Assembly: GCA_002699185.1 (NCBI GenBank)
Contig: PABG01000025.1
Coordinates: forward strand, 1-51,942
Origin: Gammaproteobacteria bacterium
Lineage (GTDB): Bacteria > Pseudomonadota > Gammaproteobacteria > Thiohalobacterales > Thiohalobacteraceae
Length of the DNA: 51,942 bases
Direction: 5' to 3'
Shown here: one piece after another, positions 8,533 through 16,271 of the stretch
How the letters are laid out: every line of letters begins with the position of its first letter
Position numbering within the stretch: the first letter of the stretch is position 1
Notes under the pieces: model-generated
The model's input: only the letters and a program-made list of their open reading frames with translations
Database searches by the model: none
What the model was told of the DNA's origin: nothing
Made by a program: the position numbers and the translations under genes

Positions 8533-9402
8533 ATGACCCATGCGATGGTTGCAGCACAGCCGGAACACCAGCTCACGCTCGCCCGGGGTGACCTGACCGG
8601 CTATATCCAGCAGGTCAACAGCTTCCCGATGCTGAGCGCCGACGAGGAACGCCAGCTGGCCACGCGCCTGCGCGAGGACGGCGACCTGGAGGCCGCCCGC
8701 CAGCTGGTGCTGTCGCACCTGCGCTTCGTCGTGCACGTGGCCCGTACCTACAGCGGCTATGGCCTGCCCCTGGGCGACCTGATCCAGGAAGGCAACATCG
8801 GCCTGATGAAGGCGGTCAAGCGCTTCGACCCGACGGTCGGCGTGCGCCTGGTCTCCTTTGCCGTGCACTGGGTCCGGGCCGAGATCCACGAATTCATCCT
8901 GCGCAACTGGCGCATCGTCAAGGTGGCCACCACCAAGGCCCAGCGCAAGCTGTTCTTCAACCTGCGCTCGGCCAAGAAGCGCCTGGGCTGGTTCACCGAG
9001 AACGAGGTCCGGGCCGTGGCCGAGGACCTGGGTGTGAAGCCGGAAGTCGTCCGCGAGATGGAATCGCGTATGTCCGGCCAGGACGTGGGCTTCGACCTGA
9101 GCAGCGAGGACAGCGACGAGGACAGCCGCAGCTTCTCTCCGGCCGCCTATCTCAGCGCCCCGAACACCGATCCGGCCGAGTTGCTGGAATCCGACGACTG
9201 GGAAGACCACAACCAGCAGGCCCTGTACCAGGCCCTGGCCGGGCTGGACGAGCGCAGCCGCGACATCCTGGCCCAGCGCTGGCTGGCCGACAACAAGGCC
9301 ACCCTGCACGAACTGGCCGAGCGCTACGGTGTGTCCGCCGAGCGCATCCGTCAGCTGGAGGCCAATGCCATCAAGAAGCTCAGGACCGCCATTGCAGCCT
9401 GA
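8533..9402 (+). CDS. rpoH: RNA polymerase heat-shock sigma factor RpoH (sigma-32)
   Basis: Heat-shock sigma factor of 289 residues that directs transcription of chaperone and protease genes. Region 2 includes [19 protein letters not shown], with the tryptophan-rich -10 binding part following. The RpoH box QRKLFFNLR is intact and sets it apart from RpoD and RpoS. The region 4 helix-turn-helix is [33 protein letters not shown] site lies 8 nt before the ATG. Upstream is a CIRCE-like operator (8470-8496), and a strong terminator follows. The position after ftsX is conserved, apart from the inserted GGDEF gene. Confidence 0.97.
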   Translation: MTHAMVAAQPEHQLTLARGDLTGYIQQVNSFPMLSADEERQLATRLREDGDLEAARQLVLSHLRFVVHVARTYSGYGLPLGDLIQEGNIGLMKAVKRFDPTVGVRLVSFAVHWVRAEIHEFILRNWRIVKVATTKAQRKLFFNLRSAKKRLGWFTENEVRAVAEDLGVKPEVVREMESRMSGQDVGFDLSSEDSDEDSRSFSPAAYLSAPNTDPAELLESDDWEDHNQQALYQALAGLDERSRDILAQRWLADNKATLHELAERYGVSAERIRQLEANAIKKLRTAIAA

Positions 9403-9426
9403 GCCGGAAGGCAGTCACAGAAACGG

Positions 9427-9452
9427 AAACGGCCCCGAACGGGGCCGTTTTC
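9427..9452 (+). terminator. Rho-independent terminator of rpoH
   Basis: A perfect 10-bp stem AAACGGCCCC/GGGGCCGTTT with a GAAC loop, ending in a short T run, 25 nt after the rpoH stop. On the other strand it also follows the small minus-strand gene at 9472-9564, so it may work both ways. Confidence 0.85.
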
Positions 9453-9471
9453 ATGTGCGCGGGCTCCGGAC

Positions 9472-9564
9472 TCAGCCGGCCAGCAGCACCGAGAAGAAAC
9501 TCAGGTAGGCCATCACGATCAGCGCGATGACGATGACCATGGGGAAATTCTGGAAGGTAAACAT
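9472..9564 (-). CDS. 30-residue single-span membrane peptide
   Basis: Short open frame encoding MFTFQNFPMVIV and a hydrophobic run to SVLLAG, 30 residues in all and almost wholly one membrane helix. A GGAGG ribosome-binding site (9571-9575) stands 6 nt upstream of the ATG, which is strong support in a sequence this small. It lies 48 nt downstream of ccoS on the same strand and ends just before a terminator, so the two are probably co-transcribed. It could be a small accessory subunit or assembly peptide of the cbb3 oxidase, but nothing in the sequence proves that. I recognise no family. Confidence 0.6.
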   Translation of the reverse strand: MFTFQNFPMVIVIALIVMAYLSFFSVLLAG

Positions 9565-9612
9565 GTCGCGCCTCCGCACCAATAACCGTCAAAATATTAG
9601 CGGAATCTTATA

Positions 9613-9837
9613 TTAATCCCGCCTGTCCTTCAAGTCCGCGCCATCCCCGCCCGGCTCGGCGTCCGCATCCGGTTTGCCGTGCCCCGGAATACGCGGGTCG
9701 TCGTCATCCATCAGGATGCGATGGGCCGGGCCCTCGAGATCGTCGAACTGACCGGAGCGCGAGGCCCAGATGAAGGCCCCGATCGCGATCAGCAGCAGTA
9801 CCAGCGCCAGCGGAATGAGCAGATACAGAATATCCAT
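9613..9837 (-). CDS. ccoS: cbb3-type oxidase maturation protein CcoS
   Basis: Small membrane protein of 74 residues needed for insertion of cofactors into the cbb3 oxidase CcoN subunit. The family pattern is clear: MDILYLLIPLALVLLLIAIG membrane helix, then FIWASRSGQFDDLEGPAHRIL and a run of aspartates. Start 9837 fits the family; a longer frame to 9879 adds a basic tail with no support. It is about 18 kb away from ccoNOQPGHI (27.8-36.2 kb) rather than at the end of that operon. The acidic tail is variable in the family. Confidence 0.92.
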   Translation of the reverse strand: MDILYLLIPLALVLLLIAIGAFIWASRSGQFDDLEGPAHRILMDDDDPRIPGHGKPDADAEPGGDGADLKDRRD

Positions 9838-9960
9838 CGCTCTATTGTAACGCCTGTGCCGGCCACGGCCACTTGCCAAGTGCCGCCGCTGTGACTAACG
9901 TCATAGGTGCGCGCCGGCACCCCGCCCGGTTCTGCAATAACCCAACCATCCGGAAGCCTC

Positions 9961-10344
9961 ATGCTCGAAATCAACTCCGAAACCGTCTGCCGCCTGATCG
10001 CCCTGGCCCACGAATTCCACGGCCAGGAGGCCGTGGTCATCCCCGAGGTGCCCGACAGCCCCAGCGGCGACTGGGCCGTGCAGATGCTCGCCGATCACAC
10101 GGGCGACACCACCTTCCAGGAGTTCAAATCCATCATCGACGACCTGGACCCCGACCAGCAGCAGCAGATCGTCGCCCTGCTCTGGCTCGGCCGCGGCGAC
10201 TACTCGCTGGAGGAATGGGACGATGCCCTGCAGGAGGCCGCCGACCAATGGAACGAGGCCACCGCCGAATATCTCATCGCCCATCCCCTGCTGGCCGACT
10301 TCCTCGACGAGGGGCTGCACATCCACGAGCTGGAGTGCGACTAG
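9961..10344 (+). CDS. DUF3775 family protein
   Basis: Acidic cytoplasmic protein of 127 residues. It begins MLEINSETVCRLIALAHEFHGQE and contains the DLDPDQQQQIVALLWLGRGDYSLEEW segment typical of DUF3775. A GGAAG site stands 4 nt before the ATG. Its function is unknown. It is followed within 36 nt by msrA on the same strand and may be co-transcribed. No membrane segment or signal peptide is seen. Confidence 0.85.
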   Translation: MLEINSETVCRLIALAHEFHGQEAVVIPEVPDSPSGDWAVQMLADHTGDTTFQEFKSIIDDLDPDQQQQIVALLWLGRGDYSLEEWDDALQEAADQWNEATAEYLIAHPLLADFLDEGLHIHELECD

Positions 10345-10379
10345 GGCCGATCCCGGGCAACCGAAGGACGCCTGACCCG

Positions 10380-10973
10380 ATGAAACTGTCCTGTTGCCTG
10401 CCTTCGATCCTGCTGATGTTGTTTGTCAACATGGTCGCGCGCGCCGACACGGCTGTTTTCGCCGGCGGCTGCTTCTGGTGCATGGAGGCCGATTTCGAGA
10501 AGGTGGAGGGCGTGAGCGAGGTCATCAGCGGTTTCACCGGAGGAACGCTGAAGAACCCGACATACAACGGCAACCACGAGGGGCATTACGAGGCAGTCAA
10601 GGTCATCTACGATCCGGAAGTCGTGTCCTATGGAGACCTGCTGGACCACTACTGGATCAACATCGACCCGTTCGACGGCAGAGGGCAGTTCTGCGACAAG
10701 GGGCCCAGTTATCTGAGCGCCATATTCGTCGCCGATGACCGGCAGAGAAGCCTGGCCGAGCAATCAAAACAGAAAGTGGTGGAACGCTTCCCGGGCCGGG
10801 AGGTGGTCACGCCGATCCTGCCCCTGACCACCTTCTACCCGATCAGGGGGGAGGAAAGCTATCACCAGGATTACTACAGGAATTACCCTGTGAGATACAA
10901 ATTCTACCGGTGGAACTGCGGCCGGGATCAGCGGCTGGAGGAGATATGGGGCGAACCCCGTACACTGCAGTAA
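10380..10973 (+). CDS. msrA: Peptide methionine sulfoxide reductase MsrA, exported form
   Basis: Reduces the S-epimer of methionine sulfoxide in proteins. 197 residues. The catalytic GCFWCMEADF motif is at about residues 28-37, followed by GGTLKNPTYNG and GHYEAVKVIYDP. An N-terminal signal peptide (MKLSCCLPSILLMLFVNMVARA) is present, so the enzyme probably acts in the periplasm, unlike the usual cytosolic MsrA. GAAGGA lies 11 nt upstream of the ATG. Resolving cysteines include the C-terminal one in RWNCGRDQ. It may repair periplasmic proteins, in keeping with the many exported redox proteins nearby. Confidence 0.94.
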   Translation: MKLSCCLPSILLMLFVNMVARADTAVFAGGCFWCMEADFEKVEGVSEVISGFTGGTLKNPTYNGNHEGHYEAVKVIYDPEVVSYGDLLDHYWINIDPFDGRGQFCDKGPSYLSAIFVADDRQRSLAEQSKQKVVERFPGREVVTPILPLTTFYPIRGEESYHQDYYRNYPVRYKFYRWNCGRDQRLEEIWGEPRTLQ

Positions 10974-10998
10974 ACCCTGGCCTTGCATGAGGGTCGCG

Positions 10999-11403
10999 AT
11001 GAGTGATGAATCACCCGCTGTAACAGCCATCCGCCCGGATCAGGAAATCATGACGAAGCAGCAGCTGCCCTACTTCGTCGGCATCTCGGGCAACACGGTC
11101 GGCGCCTCCGGCCTGTCCATGCATGTGGTGGTCATCCCGCCGGGGGCGCGCGCCGAGCCGCACATCCACGTGGGCTACGAGACCGGCATCTATGTGCTCG
11201 AGGGCGGTGTCCGCACGCGCTGGGGTCGGCGGCTCGAGCACGAGACCGTCAGTCGGGCAGGGGACTTTCTGTTCGTACCGCCCGGGGTCCCGCACGAGGC
11301 CATCAATCTGAGCGCGACCGAGCCGGCACGCGCCGTCGTGGCAAGAAACCATCCCGCCGAGCAGGATCTGGTCGAGCCCTACGCCCCGGACGCCGGCACC
11401 TGA
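10999..11403 (+). CDS. Cupin-domain protein
   Basis: Single-domain cupin of 134 residues. Metal-binding motif 1 appears as EPHIHVGYETGIYVLEG and motif 2 as GDFLFVPPGVPHEAINLS, giving the usual His/Glu/His set. Start 10999 is preferred to 10987 because GAGGG stands 5 nt upstream. The substrate is unknown; such proteins serve as isomerases, dioxygenases or sensors. It lies between msrA and a methyltransferase gene, all on the plus strand with short gaps. Confidence 0.85.
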   Translation: MSDESPAVTAIRPDQEIMTKQQLPYFVGISGNTVGASGLSMHVVVIPPGARAEPHIHVGYETGIYVLEGGVRTRWGRRLEHETVSRAGDFLFVPPGVPHEAINLSATEPARAVVARNHPAEQDLVEPYAPDAGT

Positions 11404-11477
11404 ATCCTGCTGCAATCGCGTACCGGGCTTGATGTCGGTCAATGCCACGCCGCCCGCCTTCCTGCAGCGTTGCCTGC

Positions 11478-12098
11478 ATGACCGACAGAAAATCACACTG
11501 GGAATCCGTCTACCGCGACAAGTCGCCGCTGGACGTAAGCTGGTATCAGCAGGAGCCGGCGCTGTCGCTGGAACTGATCCGGCAGGCCGGCGTTGCGCCG
11601 GAGGCGCCCATGATCGACGTCGGCGGCGGCGCCTCGGTGCTGGTGGACCGGCTGCTGGCGCAGGGCTACACGGATCTGTCGGTGCTGGACATCTCCGCCC
11701 GCGCCCTGGACTGCGCCCGCCGGCGGCTGGGGGCATCAGCCGACCGGATCGAATGGCTCGAGGCGGACATCACGGCCTTCCAGCCGGCCCGCCGGTATGC
11801 GCTGTGGCACGACCGTGCCGTGTTCCATTTCCTGACCGCAGCGGATGAGCGGCAACGGTATGTACAGTCACTGCGCCGGGCGCTTGTCCCGGGCGGGCAT
11901 GTCATTATCGCTGCCTTCGCCATCGGCGGCCCGACCCGCTGCAGCGGCCTTGATATCGTCCAGTACGATGCCGATCGCCTGATGGGCGAGTTGGGGCCGG
12001 CGTTCGCACTGCAGAGCACACGCGCGGAAGCACATGCCACACCGGGCGGCTCGATCCAGCAATTCGGGTATTTTCTCATCCGCCTGACTGCGGGCTGA
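11478..12098 (+). CDS. Class I SAM-dependent methyltransferase
   Basis: Methyltransferase of 206 residues. The SAM-binding motif is MIDVGGGASVLVDRLL, followed by the acidic loop LSVLDISARALDCAR and the motif WLEADITAFQP. The opening SHWESVYRDKSPLDVSWYQ is typical of a small-molecule methyltransferase group annotated near TehB and thiopurine methyltransferases. The substrate cannot be told from sequence. Start 11478 is preferred over 11442, whose extra residues look like translated spacer. It runs with the upstream cupin gene. Confidence 0.86.
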   Translation: MTDRKSHWESVYRDKSPLDVSWYQQEPALSLELIRQAGVAPEAPMIDVGGGASVLVDRLLAQGYTDLSVLDISARALDCARRRLGASADRIEWLEADITAFQPARRYALWHDRAVFHFLTAADERQRYVQSLRRALVPGGHVIIAAFAIGGPTRCSGLDIVQYDADRLMGELGPAFALQSTRAEAHATPGGSIQQFGYFLIRLTAG

Positions 12099-12107
12099 AG
12101 CAGGCCA

Positions 12108-12485
12108 ATGGCGCCACCCGATCCGGGATTTTTACCCACCCGGGAATCTGCCATACTGATTGCGGCTGACCACCCGTGCCTCAACCATGCCGACACATCG
12201 TCTCAAAGCCCTGTTCGACCGCACCGTTGCTGGAAGTTCCAGGTCGCCTATCTGGTGCTGGACGATGGCCGCTCGTTCGCGGCGCTGTATCATGACGGGC
12301 GACTGAGCCTGATGCGGGAGTGGCCGGCGGCCTCGGGGCTGCGTTATGTATCCCTGGACGAACAGGTCGGGCTGCGCTGGCACATCAGCGGCGGGCGGGG
12401 CAGGCTTTCCTTTCTGGCAGCCGACCATACCGCCGCGCCGATCACCCTGCTGTCGGAATGCCGGCCGCTTACGCCCGGCAGGTGA
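12108..12485 (+). CDS. Hypothetical protein, possibly frameshifted
   Basis: An open frame of 125 residues. The part from WKFQVAYLVLDDGRSFAALYHDGRLSLMREWP to the end looks like a real small beta-rich protein. The first 40 residues do not. In another frame, ATG 12188 gives MPTHRLKALFDRTVA, which would join the body naturally (VA then WKFQ) if one base were restored near 12230. So this is either an intact gene with a poor N-terminus or a one-base frameshift of a protein of about 100 residues. No family is recognised. Confidence 0.4.
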   Translation: MAPPDPGFLPTRESAILIAADHPCLNHADTSSQSPVRPHRCWKFQVAYLVLDDGRSFAALYHDGRLSLMREWPAASGLRYVSLDEQVGLRWHISGGRGRLSFLAADHTAAPITLLSECRPLTPGR

Positions 12486-12488
12486 GTT

Positions 12489-12758
12489 CTAGCGCCGGCG
12501 CCCGCCCCGGCCCTTTTTCTTCGGATTCTCGTCGCGCACCTTCAGACTGCTGTCCATGAAGGTCTTGCCGTTGAGCGCAGTCATCGCCGCGCGGGCCTCG
12601 TGGCCTTCCATGTCGATGAAGGCAAAGCCGCGGCACTTGCCGGTGAAGATGTCACGCGGCATCTCCAGTTTGCGCACGGTGCCGAACTCGGCGAACAGAT
12701 CCGTGATGTCGGTTTCCGTAGCCTGGGGGGCAATGTTGCCCACGAACAGGGTCTTCAT
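12489..12758 (-). CDS. RRM-domain RNA-binding protein
   Basis: Single RNA recognition motif protein of 89 residues. RNP2 is LFVGNI near the start and RNP1 is KCRGFAFIDM in the middle, followed by a basic tail KKKGRGGRRR. These glycine/arginine-tailed small RRM proteins are common in proteobacteria and cyanobacteria and are often cold-induced. It lies downstream of a cold-shock protein gene on the same strand, with a terminator between them. An AGAGAGTC-type purine stretch precedes the ATG. RNA targets are unknown. Confidence 0.92.
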   Translation of the reverse strand: MKTLFVGNIAPQATETDITDLFAEFGTVRKLEMPRDIFTGKCRGFAFIDMEGHEARAAMTALNGKTFMDSSLKVRDENPKKKGRGGRRR

Positions 12759-12833
12759 AAGACTCTCTCCCTGAATTGGTTCGTATGAACAAGGCGGCTG
12801 TCAGCCCGCTCTTCGCGCCGCTGGCGCGGCATG

Positions 12834-12880
12834 AAAAAGGCCGGACCCTGCCCCCTCAATGGAAAGGACAGGCCCCGGCC
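12834..12880 (-). terminator. Terminator after the cold-shock gene
   Basis: On the minus strand GGCCGGGGCCTG pairs imperfectly with CAGGGTCCGGCC and is followed by TTTTT. It lies about 70 nt after the cold-shock gene stop and before the RRM gene. Confidence 0.65.
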
Positions 12881-12948
12881 CGGGATGCCGCACCGGATCG
12901 GGCCGCGCGCGCCGGCGCGGCCGTTCCGGGCAGCGGGGTGCGTCCTGC

Positions 12949-13152
12949 TTACTGGGGGACGACGTTGCTCGCCTGGGGACCCTTCGGGCCCTGCTCCAGG
13001 TCGAAGCTGACCGCCTGTGCCTCGTTCAGGGTCTTGAAACCGCTGCCCTGGATGGCGCTGAAATGCACGAATACGTCCGCGCCGCCGTCGTCCTGAGAGA
13101 TGAAACCAAAGCCCTTGGCTTCGTTGAACCACTTTACAGTACCTGTAGCCAT
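12949..13152 (-). CDS. Cold-shock domain protein (CspA family)
   Basis: Single cold-shock domain of 67 residues that binds single-stranded RNA/DNA as a chaperone. It shows [16 protein letters not shown] (RNP1) and [10 protein letters not shown] (RNP2), with the usual length and the closing [10 protein letters not shown]. The 5' leader up to about 13290 is gene-free and could hold a temperature-responsive leader as in other csp genes, but no specific cold-box was identified. It runs towards the RRM gene. Confidence 0.96.
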   Translation of the reverse strand: MATGTVKWFNEAKGFGFISQDDGGADVFVHFSAIQGSGFKTLNEAQAVSFDLEQGPKGPQASNVVPQ

Positions 13153-13392
13153 GTTAAATCTACCTTTTCAAATCAAATAATGAGGGTTTTCGCGTACAGG
13201 TATGGAAAGGGGATTCGAGAAGTAACCGGTGGGAACTGCTGAAACTGCCGATATCGATATCTGTCGCTGAGACCCACTATAGGCCATGCCTGTCCATAAA
13301 GCTATCGTTATTTCATTTTATTTTCCCGCCTGCGCCTGCCGGCCGGGAGGCGGATTCACGCCGAAGCGGTGTTTTTGCGCCTCCCGCTGTCC

Positions 13393-13398
13393 TATAAT
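13393..13398 (+). promoter_or_regulatory. -10 box of the carbonic anhydrase gene
   Basis: A perfect TATAAT with no good -35 at the usual distance. Transcription would begin near 13405, very close to ATG 13408, which makes the later start codon at 13432 attractive. Confidence 0.5.
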
Positions 13399-13407
13399 CT
13401 TTAATCT

Positions 13408-14049
13408 ATGTTTATCCGCATATTTTCGAAAATGCTTGATGCCAAGCAGGCCCTGCAGCGGCTCCGGGACGGCAACGAACGCTTCGCCACCAATGTGCGC
13501 AGTCTGGACAATCTGCTCAGCCAGACCCAGCGCGGGCAGCTCGCCGGGCTCCGACAGGAGCCCTTCGCCATCATCCTGGGCTGCTCGGATTCGCGCGCGC
13601 CGGCGGAGATGGTATTCGACCAGGGCCTGGGGGATCTGTTCGTGATCCGGGTCGCGGGCAACATTGTCGCCCCCTCGCAGGTAGGCAGCGTGGAGTTCGC
13701 CGCCACCGAATTCGGCACCCGGCTGGTGGTGGTACTGGGCCACACCCACTGCGGCGCCATTCAGGCCACGGTGGATGACCTGCAACGCCCCGGCAGCCAC
13801 TCGGACAATATACGCTCGATCGTCAACCGCATCCGGCCCGCGGTGGAGGACCTGATCGAATCCGAGGCCGGGCGCGACCCGGCCGCGTTGATCGAGGCTG
13901 CCACCCGCGCCAATGTCCGGGCCTCGGCCGATCACCTGCGCCACGGCTCGCCGATCCTGGAGGAACTGATCGAGCGCGACGGCCTGCGGGTGGTCGGTGC
14001 CGAATATGACCTCGAAACCGGTCGGGTGGATTTCTTCGACGGAGTCTGA
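13408..14049 (+). CDS. Beta-class carbonic anhydrase
   Basis: Interconverts CO2 and bicarbonate. 213 residues from ATG 13408, or 205 from ATG 13432 (MLDAKQALQRL), which suits the family better because the TATAAT box leaves almost no leader for the first. Zinc ligands: Cys and the Asp-Arg dyad in CSDSRAP, and His and Cys in GHTHCGA. The RVAGNI strand is also present. It probably acts in the cytoplasm, since no signal peptide is seen. It converges with the minus-strand genes that follow. Confidence 0.94.
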   Translation: MFIRIFSKMLDAKQALQRLRDGNERFATNVRSLDNLLSQTQRGQLAGLRQEPFAIILGCSDSRAPAEMVFDQGLGDLFVIRVAGNIVAPSQVGSVEFAATEFGTRLVVVLGHTHCGAIQATVDDLQRPGSHSDNIRSIVNRIRPAVEDLIESEAGRDPAALIEAATRANVRASADHLRHGSPILEELIERDGLRVVGAEYDLETGRVDFFDGV

Positions 14050-14061
14050 CCGGCGCCTGAT

Positions 14062-14865
14062 TCAGTCGCCGGGACTCAGCCGCAGATCATCCAGGGGACG
14101 CGGCGAGGCATCGCCCGGCCCCTTGAGTTCCAGCAGCATCTGGCTCTCCACCGGGCTGGGGCCGAAACCGTCCGAGGACGCCACGGCCCAGACCCGGATG
14201 CGATGCACCCCCGGCTCGAGCCGGACCGTCCCGCGCTGACTGGCCCAACTCGGCGTATCCCTGAATTCGAGCACCGGCTCGTCATCCACGCTCAACCAGG
14301 CACTCATGCGGGTGGAGACGTTGGCGCCGCCCTGGCGCGCCGGCTTGGGATAGATGACGAACTGGTACTCGCCCGCCTCCGCGATCGGCAGCTCCCCGAC
14401 CAGTTCGATTCCCGCATAGGGATAGGCCGACGGATCATGATAATCGGAGAAGGCGCCGGCCCCGGTGACGTCGTGTTCCACCGGGTCGAAGGTGATCTGA
14501 TGGGTCTCGGCCACCCGCCCGGAAACCGTCGGCTCCATGGCGGAGGGCGGCTGACTGCCCAGTGTCTCGCTGCTGAGGTAATAACGCATCATGCCGCCCG
14601 GGCGCCCGGCGTGCATGGGCTGGCGGTAACTCCGGTACTCGACCGGCGGCGCGGGCTGACTGCGTTCGGCCGCCCCGGCCTGTGCCTCAGCCTCGGTCCG
14701 GCGCTGCTCCTGCATGAGCTCGCGCAACTCCCTGATCTCGCGCTCCAGCCGCTCCAGTCGCTCGTCCGCCGACTCGGCAAGCGCCGGTTGGCTCAACATG
14801 CATGCCAGCAGGGGCAGGCCGGCCAGCTGCCTGATATACCGCCAGTCAGGTTTGGTCATGTTCAT
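14062..14865 (-). CDS. Secreted coiled-coil protein with a C-terminal beta domain
   Basis: Predicted exported protein of about 267 residues. The signal peptide ends at QPALAES. A short coiled coil follows (ERLERLEREIRELRELMQEQRRTEAEA), then a proline-rich linker, then a beta-rich domain of about 150 residues whose GEYQFVIYPKP, STRMSAWLSVDDEP and LEPGVHRIRVWAV strands resemble PA14/GLEYA-like ligand-binding domains. The ATG overlaps the stop of the upstream sigma-54 activator gene (ATGA), so it is part of that operon and may be a partner of the two-component system or of the porin/cytochrome module. The exact family is not recognised. Confidence 0.65.
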   Translation of the reverse strand: MNMTKPDWRYIRQLAGLPLLACMLSQPALAESADERLERLEREIRELRELMQEQRRTEAEAQAGAAERSQPAPPVEYRSYRQPMHAGRPGGMMRYYLSSETLGSQPPSAMEPTVSGRVAETHQITFDPVEHDVTGAGAFSDYHDPSAYPYAGIELVGELPIAEAGEYQFVIYPKPARQGGANVSTRMSAWLSVDDEPVLEFRDTPSWASQRGTVRLEPGVHRIRVWAVASSDGFGPSPVESQMLLELKGPGDASPRPLDDLRLSPGD

Positions 14866-16271
14866 TCCTTGTCATTGAGGTGGTAGCGCTTGATCTTGCG
14901 CCACAGGGTGGACTTGTCGATCCCCAGGATCTCCGCGGTCAGGCCGCGATCACCGCCGGTCTCGCGCAGCGTCTTCTTGATGAAATAGGCCTCGATGTCC
15001 TCCAGGCTCTGCGGCGCCATGTAATCCAGCGCCTTGCCGACCTGCTCCCGGGATTCGGTGATCTCCGGCGGCAGCAGATCGACATCGATCACCTCGCCTT
15101 CGGCCAGGATGATCATGCGCTCCAGCATGTTCTCCAGTTCCCTCACGTTGCCGGGCCATTCGTAGCGCATGAAGGCGCCCAGGACGCGCGTGCTGACACC
15201 GCGCACGCGCTTGCCCAGGCGGGCCGAGATATGATTCACGAGGTGGTTGACCAGCAGGGGAATGTCGTCCCTGCGCTCACGCAGCGCGGGGATGTGGATT
15301 TCGATCACCTTCAGGCGGTAATAGAGATCCTCGCGGAACTCGCCCTTTGCGATCAGATCCTGAATCGCGCGGTTGCTGGCCGCGAGTACCCGGACGTTCA
15401 CGCTGCGCGGCGCCGTGTCGCCCATCCGGTAGAAGGCACCGTCCTGCAGCACGCGCAGCAGCTTGGCCTGCAGCGACAGGGAGGCATTGTTGATCTCATC
15501 GAGAAAGAGTGTCCCGCCGTCAGCCGCCTCGAACAGACCGCTCTTGTTGCGCTCGGCCCCGGTGAAGGCACCGCGGACATAGCCGAACAGTTCGCTCTCG
15601 ATGATGTTTTCCGGAATGGCGGCGCAGTTGATCGCCACGAAGCTCTTGTCGCGGCGGCCGCTCTGCTCGTGGATCTGCCGCGCAACCAGCTCCTTGCCGC
15701 AGCCGCTCTCGCCGGTGATGAGCACAGTGCAGTCGAATTCCGCAGCGGCATCGATCAGCTTGCGCATGCGGGAAACCGACTGGGAGCGCCCCACGAAACC
15801 CTCGTCCTCCCCGCGGATCAGACGGTTCTGCTCACGCAGCTCATGGTTTTCCCGCCGCAGCTGATAGTGTTCCAGCGCGCGCTCGACCACACAGAACAAC
15901 TCGTCGTTGTCGAAGGGTTTCTTGATGTAATCGAAGGCGCCGGACTTCAGCGCATCGATGGCCGATTCCACCGAGGCATAGCCGGTAATGATCGCCACCT
16001 GGGTCATCGGGTTGTGCGAGCGCGCGAACTTCAGCAGCTGCATGCCGTCCACGCCCGGCATCTTCAGGTCGGTCACGAGCAGCGCCACGTCGTTGTTCTC
16101 GATGAAATCCAGGGCGTGCTGCGAGCTGTCCGCCTGCACCACCTCGACGTCGAGCCGCGATATCACGCTGGCGACCAGTTCGCGCATCGCGGCATCGTCC
16201 TCGCAGACGAGAACCAGGGGACGCACGCCCGGGGTGGTTGTTTCGTTTGTCTCGGCCGCAGTGGCGCTCAT
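14862..16271 (-). CDS. NtrC-family sigma-54-dependent response regulator
   Basis: Transcription activator of 469 residues. The receiver domain (about 17-135) has the phospho-Asp in LLVTDLKMPGVDG. The AAA+ domain has Walker A GESGCGKE, the sigma-54 contact loop GAFTGAERNKSG and Walker B GGTLFLDEI. The C-terminal Fis-type helix-turn-helix is LTAEILGIDKSTLWRKIKRYHL. Its start overlaps the stop of the histidine kinase gene (ATGA), so the two form a pair. Three sigma-54-type promoters with paired TTGCAA sites lie upstream in the same gene cluster and are the obvious targets. Confidence 0.95.
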   Translation of the reverse strand: MSATAAETNETTTPGVRPLVLVCEDDAAMRELVASVISRLDVEVVQADSSQHALDFIENNDVALLVTDLKMPGVDGMQLLKFARSHNPMTQVAIITGYASVESAIDALKSGAFDYIKKPFDNDELFCVVERALEHYQLRRENHELREQNRLIRGEDEGFVGRSQSVSRMRKLIDAAAEFDCTVLITGESGCGKELVARQIHEQSGRRDKSFVAINCAAIPENIIESELFGYVRGAFTGAERNKSGLFEAADGGTLFLDEINNASLSLQAKLLRVLQDGAFYRMGDTAPRSVNVRVLAASNRAIQDLIAKGEFREDLYYRLKVIEIHIPALRERRDDIPLLVNHLVNHISARLGKRVRGVSTRVLGAFMRYEWPGNVRELENMLERMIILAEGEVIDVDLLPPEITESREQVGKALDYMAPQSLEDIEAYFIKKTLRETGGDRGLTAEILGIDKSTLWRKIKRYHLNDKE

